From contig NZ_DASVSF010000041.1 in NCBI RefSeq assembly GCF_036388275.1, forward strand, positions 1 to 53,119: 53,119 nt of DNA, given 5' to 3'. Source of the DNA: Longimicrobium sp. Lineage in GTDB: Bacteria; Gemmatimonadota; Gemmatimonadetes; Longimicrobiales; Longimicrobiaceae. Numbering within the stretch: the first letter of the stretch is position 1; each line of letters begins with the position of its first letter. The position numbers were made by a program, and so were the translations under genes. The notes beneath the pieces were generated by a model, which did no database searches, was not told where the DNA came from, and saw only the letters and a list, made by a program, of their open reading frames with translations. Of the stretch, positions 1-7,400 are shown one piece after another.

Positions 1-136
1 GGGAATCTGCGGGAATCTGCGGGAATCTGCGGGAATCTGCGGGAATCTGCGGGAATCTGCGGGAATCTGCGGGAATCTGCGGGAATCTGCGGGAATCTGC
101 GGGAATCTGCGGGAATCTGCGGGAATCTGCGGGAAT
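1..136. repeat. Perfect tandem repeat of a 10-bp unit (GGGAATCTGC)
   Basis: Thirteen identical copies of GGGAATCTGC followed by a partial copy. There is no variation between units and the array begins at the first base, so its true length is unknown. It lies outside any convincing gene. The unit length is not a multiple of three. It could be a genuine microsatellite or an assembly artefact at a contig end. Confidence 0.95.
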
Positions 137-170
137 GGACGGACGACTCACCATCTGACGGAGGCAGAAC

Positions 171-356
171 ATGGGGTTCATCGGCAGCGGGTACGAGTCG
201 TACTGGCCGATGTTCGGGAACCGCTACAGCGTGCTCGCAACGCTGGAACCGAGGCCGTTGCCGTCCCTTGCATCGGCGGCGGGTTCGCGGGATCTTTCGG
301 CTCCTTCTGAACCCGCCAAGAGCCGTCGATGCCCGCACGCCCCGAAAGCACCGTAG
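171..356 (+). CDS. Possible small ORF of 61 residues, unrecognised
   Basis: An ATG at 171 is preceded by a good ribosome-binding site (GACGGAGG about eight bases upstream) and opens a 61-codon frame. Its first part (MGFIGSGYESYWPMFGNRYS) has an ordinary amino-acid mix. Its end is rich in Pro, Ser and Arg and overlaps the start of the threonine aldolase gene by 28 bases. I do not recognise it. It could be the eroded start of an older gene, or a short coupled leader ORF whose translation ends just inside the aldolase gene, which itself lacks a clear ribosome-binding site. Support is weak: one good binding site and nothing else. Confidence 0.25.
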   Translation: MGFIGSGYESYWPMFGNRYSVLATLEPRPLPSLASAAGSRDLSAPSEPAKSRRCPHAPKAP

Positions 357-1381
357 ACCTTCGTTCCGATACCGTTACGCGGCCCACGCCGGCCATGCGC
401 CGCGCCATTGCCGAGGCCGAGGTGGGCGACGCCGTGCTGGGCGACGACCCGACAGTGGCGGAACTGGAGCGGGTGGCGGCGGAGCTGGTTGGAAAGGAGG
501 CCGCGCTGTTCTTTCCCAGCGGCATCATGGCCAACGCCGCCGCGCTGCTGGTGCTAGGCAGGCCTGGGACCGAGGCGGTGATCGAGGCGTCGGGGCACAT
601 CCTGAACTACGAGGAGGGCGCGGCGGCGGCCTGGGGCGGAATCCAGCTTCACGCCGTACCCACGCCCGACGGCCTGCTGACCCCGGAGCTGGTTGCGGAG
701 CGCATCCGCCCGCCGTCGCCGTACGTGCCGCAGACGTCGCTGCTGTGCCTGGAGAACACCCACAACAGCGCTGGCGGAAAGGTGCTGCCGTTGGACCGGA
801 TGGGCGCCCTCGCCGGCGTGGCCCGCGAGCGCGGAGTGCGGGTGCACCTGGATGGCGCGCGCCTCTCAAACGCGTCGGTCGCCTCGGGCGTGGCCATGCG
901 CGACTACGCGGCGCACGCCGACACGGTGATGTTCGCGCTTTCCAAGGGGCTGGGCGCGCCGGTGGGCTCCATGCTGGCGGGGGACGCGGAGGCGATGGAG
1001 CGCGCATGGCGGGTGCGGCGGCGGCTGGGTGGAGGCATGCGCCAGGCGGGGATCCTTGCGGCGGCGGGGCTGTACGCCCTTCGCAACCACTTCCCGCGGC
1101 TGGAAGAGGACCATCGGCGGGCGAAGGAGCTGGCCGCAGCCGTGTCGAGCGTGGAGGGGGTGGCCGCCGCGGAGCCCGAAACGAACATCGTGATGATCGA
1201 TCTTCGCGAGCCGCGGCTGGACCCCACCGCGCTGCTGGCGGCGCTGGAACGCCGGGGCGTGCGCATGGTGCAGTTCGGTCCGCGCCGGCTGCGGGCCGTA
1301 ACGCACCTGGACGTGGACGACGCGGGGATCGAGCACGCCTCCAGCGCCTTTTCCGATGTGGTCGGCGAACTGCTGGCCTAG
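329..1381 (+). CDS. ltaE: Low-specificity L-threonine aldolase
   Basis: A 350-residue cytoplasmic PLP enzyme that cleaves threonine or allo-threonine to glycine and acetaldehyde. The N-terminus carries the family's VDLRSDTVTRPT signature, followed by the AVLGDDPTVAELE segment and a FPSGIMAN motif in the cofactor pocket. The PLP-binding lysine is K206, in SKGLGAPVGS. Length matches the family (about 340-350). The ATG at 329 was chosen because it places the signature directly at the N-terminus. No good ribosome-binding site is visible, so translation may be coupled to the small ORF upstream or the mRNA may be weakly translated. The gene is followed by the recA promoter region and is not obviously linked to it in function. 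Confidence 0.93.
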   Translation: MPARPESTVDLRSDTVTRPTPAMRRAIAEAEVGDAVLGDDPTVAELERVAAELVGKEAALFFPSGIMANAAALLVLGRPGTEAVIEASGHILNYEEGAAAAWGGIQLHAVPTPDGLLTPELVAERIRPPSPYVPQTSLLCLENTHNSAGGKVLPLDRMGALAGVARERGVRVHLDGARLSNASVASGVAMRDYAAHADTVMFALSKGLGAPVGSMLAGDAEAMERAWRVRRRLGGGMRQAGILAAAGLYALRNHFPRLEEDHRRAKELAAAVSSVEGVAAAEPETNIVMIDLREPRLDPTALLAALERRGVRMVQFGPRRLRAVTHLDVDDAGIEHASSAFSDVVGELLA

Positions 1382-1416
1382 GCAGGAACGCGCGGCAACT
1401 TGCCGCACGAAAACCC

Positions 1417-1449
1417 TTGTGCATCGTGCCGCGAACGTGTAAACTTTCG
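1417..1449 (+). promoter_or_regulatory. recA promoter with a candidate LexA/SOS operator
   Basis: TTGTGC (1417-1422), a 17-bp spacer and TAAACT (1440-1445) form a plausible sigma-70-type promoter about 95 bp before recA. The -10 lies inside an 18-bp imperfect palindrome, 1432-1449 (CGAACGTGTAAACTTTCG), symmetric at 14 of 18 positions with CGAA/TTCG ends. These ends resemble the CGAAC...GTTCG LexA/DinR box of other phyla. A repressor bound here would cover the -10. The LexA specificity of this organism is unknown, so the operator role is inferred from position and symmetry. Confidence 0.5.
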
Positions 1450-1540
1450 CTTTATCTTCGGGAACGCCGTCCGGCGTCCGGTGTATTGTCCGCACAGCCG
1501 CCCGGCGGCTTTCTGAACGAGCTTCTACCAGGGAAACCCA

Positions 1541-2581
<1,041 letters not shown>

Positions 2582-2621
2582 CGTCCTTCCGCTGTGCGGC
2601 GAGGCGCTGAGAGAGGGGAAA

Positions 2622-2790
2622 ACTTCGATCGGGGTTCGACGGGCCGCCTCGCATCCTGCGGGTGGGCCCCTCCCCCGGCAAACTGCGCCGGGAGAGGGGA
2701 GACTTCGATCGAGGTTCGACGGGCCGCCTCGCATGCCGCGGGAGCCCCCCACTCCCCGGCCCTCTCTCCCGCTTCGCAGGGGAGAGGGAG
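2622..2790 (+). repeat. Two direct copies of the GATCGRGGTTCGACGGGC module
   Basis: ACTTCGATCGGGGTTCGACG at 2622 and ACTTCGATCGAGGTTCGACG at 2702 begin two ~80-bp units. Each continues with GGCCGCCTCGCAT and ends in a G/C-rich hairpin segment of the CCCTCTCCCG.../GGGAGAGGG type. The same core occurs inverted at 24752-24770 and 24844-24862, before tmk. Spacing is about 80-92 bp in each place. Nothing protein-coding is conserved in them. Confidence 0.75.
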
Positions 2791-2823
2791 AATTCGGTAG
2801 CGCTCCGGCACGGTCCACGTGAA

Positions 2824-2855
2824 GCCTCCCGCAGTCGGGGAGGCTTTCCGCTTTT
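2824..2855 (+). terminator. Terminator-like hairpin, copy 1 of a family
   Basis: GCCTCCC (2824-2830), loop GCAGTCG and GGGAGGC (2838-2844) are followed by TTTCCGCTTTT. Near-identical structures occur at 38780 and 45658. It lies about 240 bp after recA and is the best candidate for its rho-independent terminator. Confidence 0.7.
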
Positions 2856-3070
2856 GTCGGGGCCGATTCATCCGCTTCAGGCAGCAACTCGCAACGGGCG
2901 CGGCCTCTCGCTCATACGGCGTTGACGCGGGCCTTCACGCCCGCGAGGTTGTCGCGCGCCCTGGCAGCCGGAGCAGTCGTGGAGCGTGGGCACAAAACCG
3001 GCTGTAAGGCCGCTACGTAACCGGCGGCGCACCGAATGGGCGCCGCTGGGCGTCCGCATCCCGGGATCCC

Positions 3071-4963
3071 GTGAGCACGAACACCCACGCCGAACCGTCC
3101 GGCAAATACTTCTACGTCCTGGCGCTCACCGCCCTGGGCGTGGTGTACGGCGACATCGGCACCAGCCCCATCTACGCCATCCGCGAAGCGCTCGGGCCCC
3201 ACTACGGGCTGTCGCCCACGCGCGACAACGTGCTGGGCGTGATGTCGCTGGTCTTCTGGGCGCTGATCCTCGTCATCTCCATCAAGTACCTGCTCTTCGT
3301 GATGCGGGCCGACAACCGCGGCGAAGGCGGGATGATCGCGCTTACCGCGCTGGTGGCGCCGCAGCGCAGGATGCGGCCGGGTAGCCGGCGCTGGGTCCTC
3401 GTGCTGGTGGGGCTGTTCGGCGCGTCGCTGCTGTACGGCGACAGCATGATCACGCCCGCCGTCTCCGTGCTCTCCGCCGTCGAGGGGCTGGAGGTGGCCA
3501 CGCCGCTCTTTTCGCCGTACGTGCTGCCCATCACCATCACCATCCTGGTCGCCATCTTCGCGGTGCAGTCGCGGGGAACGGCGGGCATCGGGCGTGTGTT
3601 CGGGCCGGTGACGCTGGTGTGGTTCCTCACGCTGGGCGCGCTGGGGCTCAACCAGCTGGTCCGCCGGCCCGAGGTGCTGTGGGCCATCAACCCGGTGCAC
3701 GGCGTCGAGTTCTTTGCCCGCAACGGCTGGTCGGGCTTCTTCGTCCTCGGCTCCGTCTTCCTCGTGGTGACCGGCGGCGAGGCGCTGTACGCCGACATGG
3801 GGCACTTCGGAAAGAAGCCCATCCAGGCGACCTGGTTCACCATCGTGCTCCCCTGCCTGATCCTGAACTACTTCGGGCAGGGGGCGCTGATCCTGGGCGA
3901 CCCGGCGGCGATCGAGCACCCGTTCTTTCTGATGGCGCCCAAGTGGGCGCTCTATCCGCTGGTGGCGTTGACCACCGCGGCCACGGTGATCGCCTCGCAG
4001 GCCGTGATCTCGGGGGCGTTCTCGCTCACGCGGCAGGCCGTGCAGCTGGGCTACCTGCCCCGGCTTCACATCGAGCACACGTCGGAGCGGCAGATCGGGC
4101 AGATCTACATTCCGTCCATCAACTGGCTGCTGATGTTCGCCTGCATCGGACTGGTGCTGGGCTTCCGCACCAGCGGCAACCTGGCGGCGGCGTACGGCGT
4201 GGCGGTGACGACGGACATGGTGTTCACCACCATCCTGTTCGCGTTCGTGGCCAGCCAGCGCTTCGGGTGGGCGCGGTGGAAGGTGGGGCTGCTGTGCGCC
4301 GGGTTCCTGGTCGTGGACCTGGGCTTCTGGGGGGCCAACATCGTCAAGATTCCGGATGGCGGCTGGTTCCCGCTGGTGATCGCCGCGGCGTTCTTCGTCT
4401 GCATGACTACCTGGAAGACGGGACGGCAGATCCTGGCTGACCGGCTGCAGAGCCGCACGCTGCCGCTGGCCATGTTCATGGACGACCTGGAAAAGAACGC
4501 GTTCACCCGCGTTCCGGGCACGGCCGTGTACATGTACGGCAACTCGCAGGGCACGCCGCCGGCGCTGCTTCACAACTTGATGCACAACAAGGTGCTTCAC
4601 GCGCGCGTGGTGCTGCTGACGGTGGAAACGGAGGAGGTTCCCTTCGTCGACGACAGCGAGCGCACCACCGTGGAGCAGCTGAGCCACGGCCTGTACCGCG
4701 TGATCCTGCGCTACGGCTTCACCGAGAACCCCGACATCCCCACGGCGCTGGCGGCCATCCAGAACCCCGACCTGCCGCTGAAGACTATGGAAACGAGCTA
4801 CTTCCTGGGTCGCGAAACGCTGATCGCGTCCAAGAAGCGGGGGATGGCCATCTGGCGCGAGCGCCTGTTCTCGGTGATGTCGCGCAACGCCCGCAGCGCC
4901 ACGTCGTTCTTCGGGCTGCCGCCGAACCGCGTGGTGGAGCTGGGCGCGCAGATCGAACTGTAG
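3071..4963 (+). CDS. kup: Low-affinity potassium uptake protein (KUP/HAK/KT family)
   Basis: A 630-residue integral membrane K+/H+ symporter. The N-terminus has the family signature ALGVVYGDIGTSPIYAIREA (about residues 18-37) and the block LLFVMRADNRGEGGMIALTA follows near residue 75. About twelve hydrophobic segments run to residue ~455, followed by a soluble C-terminal domain containing RVPGTAVYM and the ETSYFLGRET block. Length is typical (about 620-640). The start is a GTG at 3071, which puts the hydrophilic N-terminus directly before the first membrane segment; no strong ribosome-binding site is seen. It appears monocistronic, with a hairpin at 4985-5011 after the stop. K+ uptake genes of this kind are often controlled by c-di-AMP riboswitches, but none could be recognised in the leader. 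Confidence 0.96.
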   Translation: MSTNTHAEPSGKYFYVLALTALGVVYGDIGTSPIYAIREALGPHYGLSPTRDNVLGVMSLVFWALILVISIKYLLFVMRADNRGEGGMIALTALVAPQRRMRPGSRRWVLVLVGLFGASLLYGDSMITPAVSVLSAVEGLEVATPLFSPYVLPITITILVAIFAVQSRGTAGIGRVFGPVTLVWFLTLGALGLNQLVRRPEVLWAINPVHGVEFFARNGWSGFFVLGSVFLVVTGGEALYADMGHFGKKPIQATWFTIVLPCLILNYFGQGALILGDPAAIEHPFFLMAPKWALYPLVALTTAATVIASQAVISGAFSLTRQAVQLGYLPRLHIEHTSERQIGQIYIPSINWLLMFACIGLVLGFRTSGNLAAAYGVAVTTDMVFTTILFAFVASQRFGWARWKVGLLCAGFLVVDLGFWGANIVKIPDGGWFPLVIAAAFFVCMTTWKTGRQILADRLQSRTLPLAMFMDDLEKNAFTRVPGTAVYMYGNSQGTPPALLHNLMHNKVLHARVVLLTVETEEVPFVDDSERTTVEQLSHGLYRVILRYGFTENPDIPTALAAIQNPDLPLKTMETSYFLGRETLIASKKRGMAIWRERLFSVMSRNARSATSFFGLPPNRVVELGAQIEL

Positions 4964-4984
4964 GGACGGGATCGGACGAGGAGA

Positions 4985-5011
4985 GGGACCGGCGGCCTGG
5001 CCGCCGGTCCC
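4985..5011 (+). terminator. Hairpin after kup
   Basis: GGGACCGGCGG (4985-4995), loop CCTGG and CCGCCGGTCCC (5001-5011) form an 11-bp perfect stem 22 bases after the kup stop. Only a weak T-stretch (GGATTTG) follows, so termination may be partial. Confidence 0.6.
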
Positions 5012-5079
5012 GGATTTGCTCCGGGTGGGCCGCGCCACACCGTTCGGATGGACGGTTCGGAAAACGGAGGAGATGGACC

Positions 5080-5844
5080 GTGACCGACACTGCCCGACCC
5101 AGCGGGTCGTCGAAGTATGGGCTGGCCGGCATCCCGCGGTGGATGCTGGCGCTGCTTCCGCTGATCCTCATCGCCGGCATCGCCCTCGCACGTTCCACCG
5201 CGGGCGTGTCTCGGGCCTTCGCGCCGGCCGCGGGCGTGCCCGACAGCCTGCGCGAGCTGCGCGTGGCCGCCCCGCGCACCCCCCGGCTCGTGAAGACGCC
5301 GTACCTTGAGCGGGTGGTCGAAAAGAAGGCCGATCCGCGCGAGATTCTCTGCGACCAGATGGTGGCCCGCTACAACATCACCAACACCATGGCGCGGATG
5401 GTCTACGACGCCGCGGCCGAGGTGGGGCTGGACCCGGAGCTGGGCTTTCGCCTGATCCGGGTGGAGAGCGTGTTCGACCCCGGGGCGGTGGGGCAGGGCG
5501 GCGCCGCGGGGCTGGTGCAGATGATGCCCGGCACCGCACGCGCCATCAATCCCGAGATCGACACCAGCCGGGAGCTGATGGACCCCAACACCAACATGCG
5601 GCTGGGCTTCGGCTACCTGCGCGAGATGATCGAGCGCTACGACAAGTACGGGAACGACGCGGTGCGGCTGGGGGTCATCGCCTACAACCGCGGCGAGAAC
5701 GCCGTCGACCGTGCGCTCAAGCGGGGGAAGGACCCGGAGAACGGCTACGGCGCGCGCGTCCTGGGGCCCCGCGCCCACGGCGGAGGCAGCTACCAGGGAA
5801 AGGGCGTCGGCCCCCTGCCGGCCGACTCTGCCGCGAAGAACTAG
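5080..5844 (+). CDS. Membrane-anchored lytic transglycosylase (SLT domain)
   Basis: A 254-residue protein predicted to cleave the glycan strands of peptidoglycan in the periplasm. A single N-terminal membrane segment (about residues 20-38, WMLALLPLILIAGIALA) would anchor it to the inner membrane. The SLT domain covers about residues 95-230, with catalytic Glu129 in RLIRVESVFDP, the GAAGLVQMMPGTA block and a C-terminal AYNRGENAVDRA motif. The GTG at 5080 is preceded by a strong ribosome-binding site (GGAGGAGA), which decides the start. The C-terminal 25 residues are Gly-rich and unstructured. It stands alone between the kup hairpin and a convergent gene. The family includes MltC/Slt70-like enzymes; the exact subtype cannot be fixed. 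Confidence 0.9.
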   Translation: MTDTARPSGSSKYGLAGIPRWMLALLPLILIAGIALARSTAGVSRAFAPAAGVPDSLRELRVAAPRTPRLVKTPYLERVVEKKADPREILCDQMVARYNITNTMARMVYDAAAEVGLDPELGFRLIRVESVFDPGAVGQGGAAGLVQMMPGTARAINPEIDTSRELMDPNTNMRLGFGYLREMIERYDKYGNDAVRLGVIAYNRGENAVDRALKRGKDPENGYGARVLGPRAHGGGSYQGKGVGPLPADSAAKN

Positions 5845-5887
5845 GCCAGGCACCCTCCAGGGGCGCCCGGCCTCCGTCGTCCAGGGG

Positions 5888-6568
5888 TCAGTAGCGGCCG
5901 CCCCGGTCCGGCGAAGCGTCGCGGATTTCCTGCTTCAGCACGTCCACGCGTCGCGCCACGTCGGTGCGGGCGGGAAGGTTTGCCGAGAGGGCGGTGAGCA
6001 CGTCGCCCGCGCGGTCGGCGACGGCGGTGGCGCGGCACTCGATGGCGTTCTGCTGGATCTGCCGCGCCAGGGTGCGGGCGCGGCTCTTTTCCGGGTCCAT
6101 CACGAACAGCCCCGTCTGCGTCTCCGACGCCGACACCAGGTTGCCCAGCTCGTAGGCCTGCGACTGCATCTGCACGCATTCGCGGCCCCAGTACGGCGGG
6201 CGCGAGCCGCCGGGGTAGCCAGGCCGGTCCTCGTAGTCCGGCCGGTCCGGGTATCCGCCGCCCGCCTGCTCCTCGTGCGGAAACACCAGGGCCATGTACA
6301 CGATGGCCGTCGCCTGCGTGGCGGTGAGCGTCCCGCGCCGCGCGCCGGGCCCCAGCAGATCCACCCACGTCAGGTCGATGGCGCGGGACTGCTCGCGGGT
6401 CAGCCGGTTGGGGTTGTAGCCGTAGTACCGCACGGCGCGGTCGATCAGCCGCTCGGAGCGGCTGCCGCGCCACTGGGCGGTGGAGGACTGCGCATGCGCC
6501 GGGGTGTGGGACGAGGCCAGCGCCACAAGGGCGGCGGCGGCGAAGATCAGGGTGCGGAATCGGGGCAT
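5888..6568 (-). CDS. Exported protein of unknown function
   Basis: A 226-residue protein with a clear signal peptide: MPRFRT, a hydrophobic run, then an AHAQ cleavage site near residue 27. The mature part begins with a helical segment (SERLIDRAVRYYGYNPNRLT), has a low-complexity Pro/Gly/Tyr/Asp-rich middle (about residues 105-125, with PDRPDYEDRPGYPGG) and ends in a helical region with repeated Ala/Arg. Two cysteines (in GRECVQ and AIECRA) could form a disulfide in the periplasm. The ATG at 6568 was preferred over one 30 codons upstream because it starts the signal peptide exactly. It converges with the lytic transglycosylase gene (44-base gap). I do not recognise a family. Confidence 0.7.
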   Translation of the reverse strand: MPRFRTLIFAAAALVALASSHTPAHAQSSTAQWRGSRSERLIDRAVRYYGYNPNRLTREQSRAIDLTWVDLLGPGARRGTLTATQATAIVYMALVFPHEEQAGGGYPDRPDYEDRPGYPGGSRPPYWGRECVQMQSQAYELGNLVSASETQTGLFVMDPEKSRARTLARQIQQNAIECRATAVADRAGDVLTALSANLPARTDVARRVDVLKQEIRDASPDRGGRY

Positions 6569-6831
6569 CGGGGTGTCTCGCTGTAAGCTTGAATGGGAGC
6601 GCCGGAGGGGCGCCGCCGGCGGGCTGTCCATCCCGCCGTCGCCTGGCTCCATGCGCAACCGGAGCGCCCGCGCGTGTGTTCCCGCCGCAAGTGATTGTGT
6701 GTCAAGGCGATGTCCCTTCCGCCAGCCTCATTTTCGCCCTGCGCGGCTGTCCACGCCGGATGACAGGCGCGGCGGCGGAACGCCCCGAGGCAGGGGACAG
6801 CATCCCACCTACTTCCAGCGGAGTCCAATCC

Positions 6832-7245
6832 ATGGCCCAGCCCGATCCCGATGAACTAAAGCGTGAGATGGAGGCCGCCTCGGCGGGGCTCACGTACGGC
6901 AGCGAATCCGATCGCCCCTTCTCGTTCTTCTTTCTCCCTGGCGCCGGCGACAATCCACCCGGCGTGGACGAATTCGCGCGGCTCCTCTGCGAGCCAGACG
7001 GTTCTCCGGTGGAGGAGCGGTCGCTGGACCACTTCTTCACCGGACACACGGAAACCAGCGATCCGTGGGACGCGCAGGCCCAGGCCATCCGCCCGCGCTA
7101 CGAGGCACTGCGGGAGCTGCTCCGCACCCGGCTCCGCGGCGCGACGGTGTACCGCCTGGGCAAAATCGAGGTTCGCTGCTACGTCGTCGGGGGAGACGGC
7201 AAGGGGAACCTGGCCGGGCTGGAAACAGTGGCGGTCGAGACCTGA
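6832..7245 (+). CDS. NuiA-family nuclease inhibitor
   Basis: A 137-residue cytoplasmic protein resembling the sugar-non-specific nuclease inhibitor NuiA of Anabaena. Seen features: an N-terminal helix, then SESDRPFSFFFLPG (residues 24-37), a LDHFFTGHTETSDPWD loop (65-80), a basic helix and the ending VYRLGKIEVRCYVVGGDGKG followed by NLAGLETVAVET. This order and wording fit the family closely. NuiA proteins bind and block DNA/RNA non-specific endonucleases of the NucA type. Just such a nuclease domain is encoded by the next gene, 155 bp downstream. There is no signal peptide, so it would protect the cytoplasm from nuclease that is not exported. The ATG at 6832 was chosen by homology; an upstream in-frame extension is Pro/Ala/Arg-rich and unlikely to be translated. 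Confidence 0.88.
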   Translation: MAQPDPDELKREMEAASAGLTYGSESDRPFSFFFLPGAGDNPPGVDEFARLLCEPDGSPVEERSLDHFFTGHTETSDPWDAQAQAIRPRYEALRELLRTRLRGATVYRLGKIEVRCYVVGGDGKGNLAGLETVAVET

Positions 7246-7296
7246 CCGTTACTCGTAAAGTGATGCACCGGTACGAGATACGTCTGATGTGGGGGC

Positions 7297-7325
7297 TTGA
7301 AATCCGGTGTCGGGGATGGTATCTT
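7297..7325 (+). promoter_or_regulatory. Promoter of the secreted nuclease gene
   Basis: TTGAAA (7297-7302), a 17-bp spacer and TATCTT (7320-7325). Transcription would start near 7332 and give a ~70-base leader containing the hairpin at 7349-7370. The nuclease can therefore be transcribed separately from its inhibitor. Confidence 0.55.
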
Positions 7326-7348
7326 TGTCATCTATCCCTGACGGGTTC

Positions 7349-7378
7349 CGCGCCTCCAATCGGAGGCGCGATCCTTTT
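7349..7378 (+). terminator. Hairpin in the nuclease leader (attenuator or terminator)
   Basis: CGCGCCTCC (7349-7357), loop AATC and GGAGGCGCG (7362-7370) form a perfect 9-bp stem followed by ATCCTTTT. It sits between the promoter at 7297 and the nuclease ATG at 7401. It could terminate inhibitor-gene transcripts, attenuate the nuclease transcript, or both. Confidence 0.55.
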
Positions 7379-7400
7379 CGCCCTCCTTTCCAGAATCCCC

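Larger units (their letters stand above)
2582..3070. other. Gene-free stretch between recA and kup
   Basis: No gene is supported here. It holds two copies of a repeat module (2622 and 2702), the terminator-like hairpin at 2824-2855, a GC-rich hairpin near 2928-2950 (CGCGGGC/GCCCGCG) and another at 3024-3046 (GCGGCGC/GCGCCGC, nine-base loop) shortly before the kup start. The last two lie in the probable kup leader and might affect its expression. I could not match them to a known riboswitch. Confidence 0.6.

Noticed and set aside
1..136. CRISPR array
   Set aside because: The units are 10 bp, adjacent and without spacers.
2928..3070. c-di-AMP riboswitch before kup
   Set aside because: Two hairpins are present, but the conserved segments of the ydaO motif could not be aligned.
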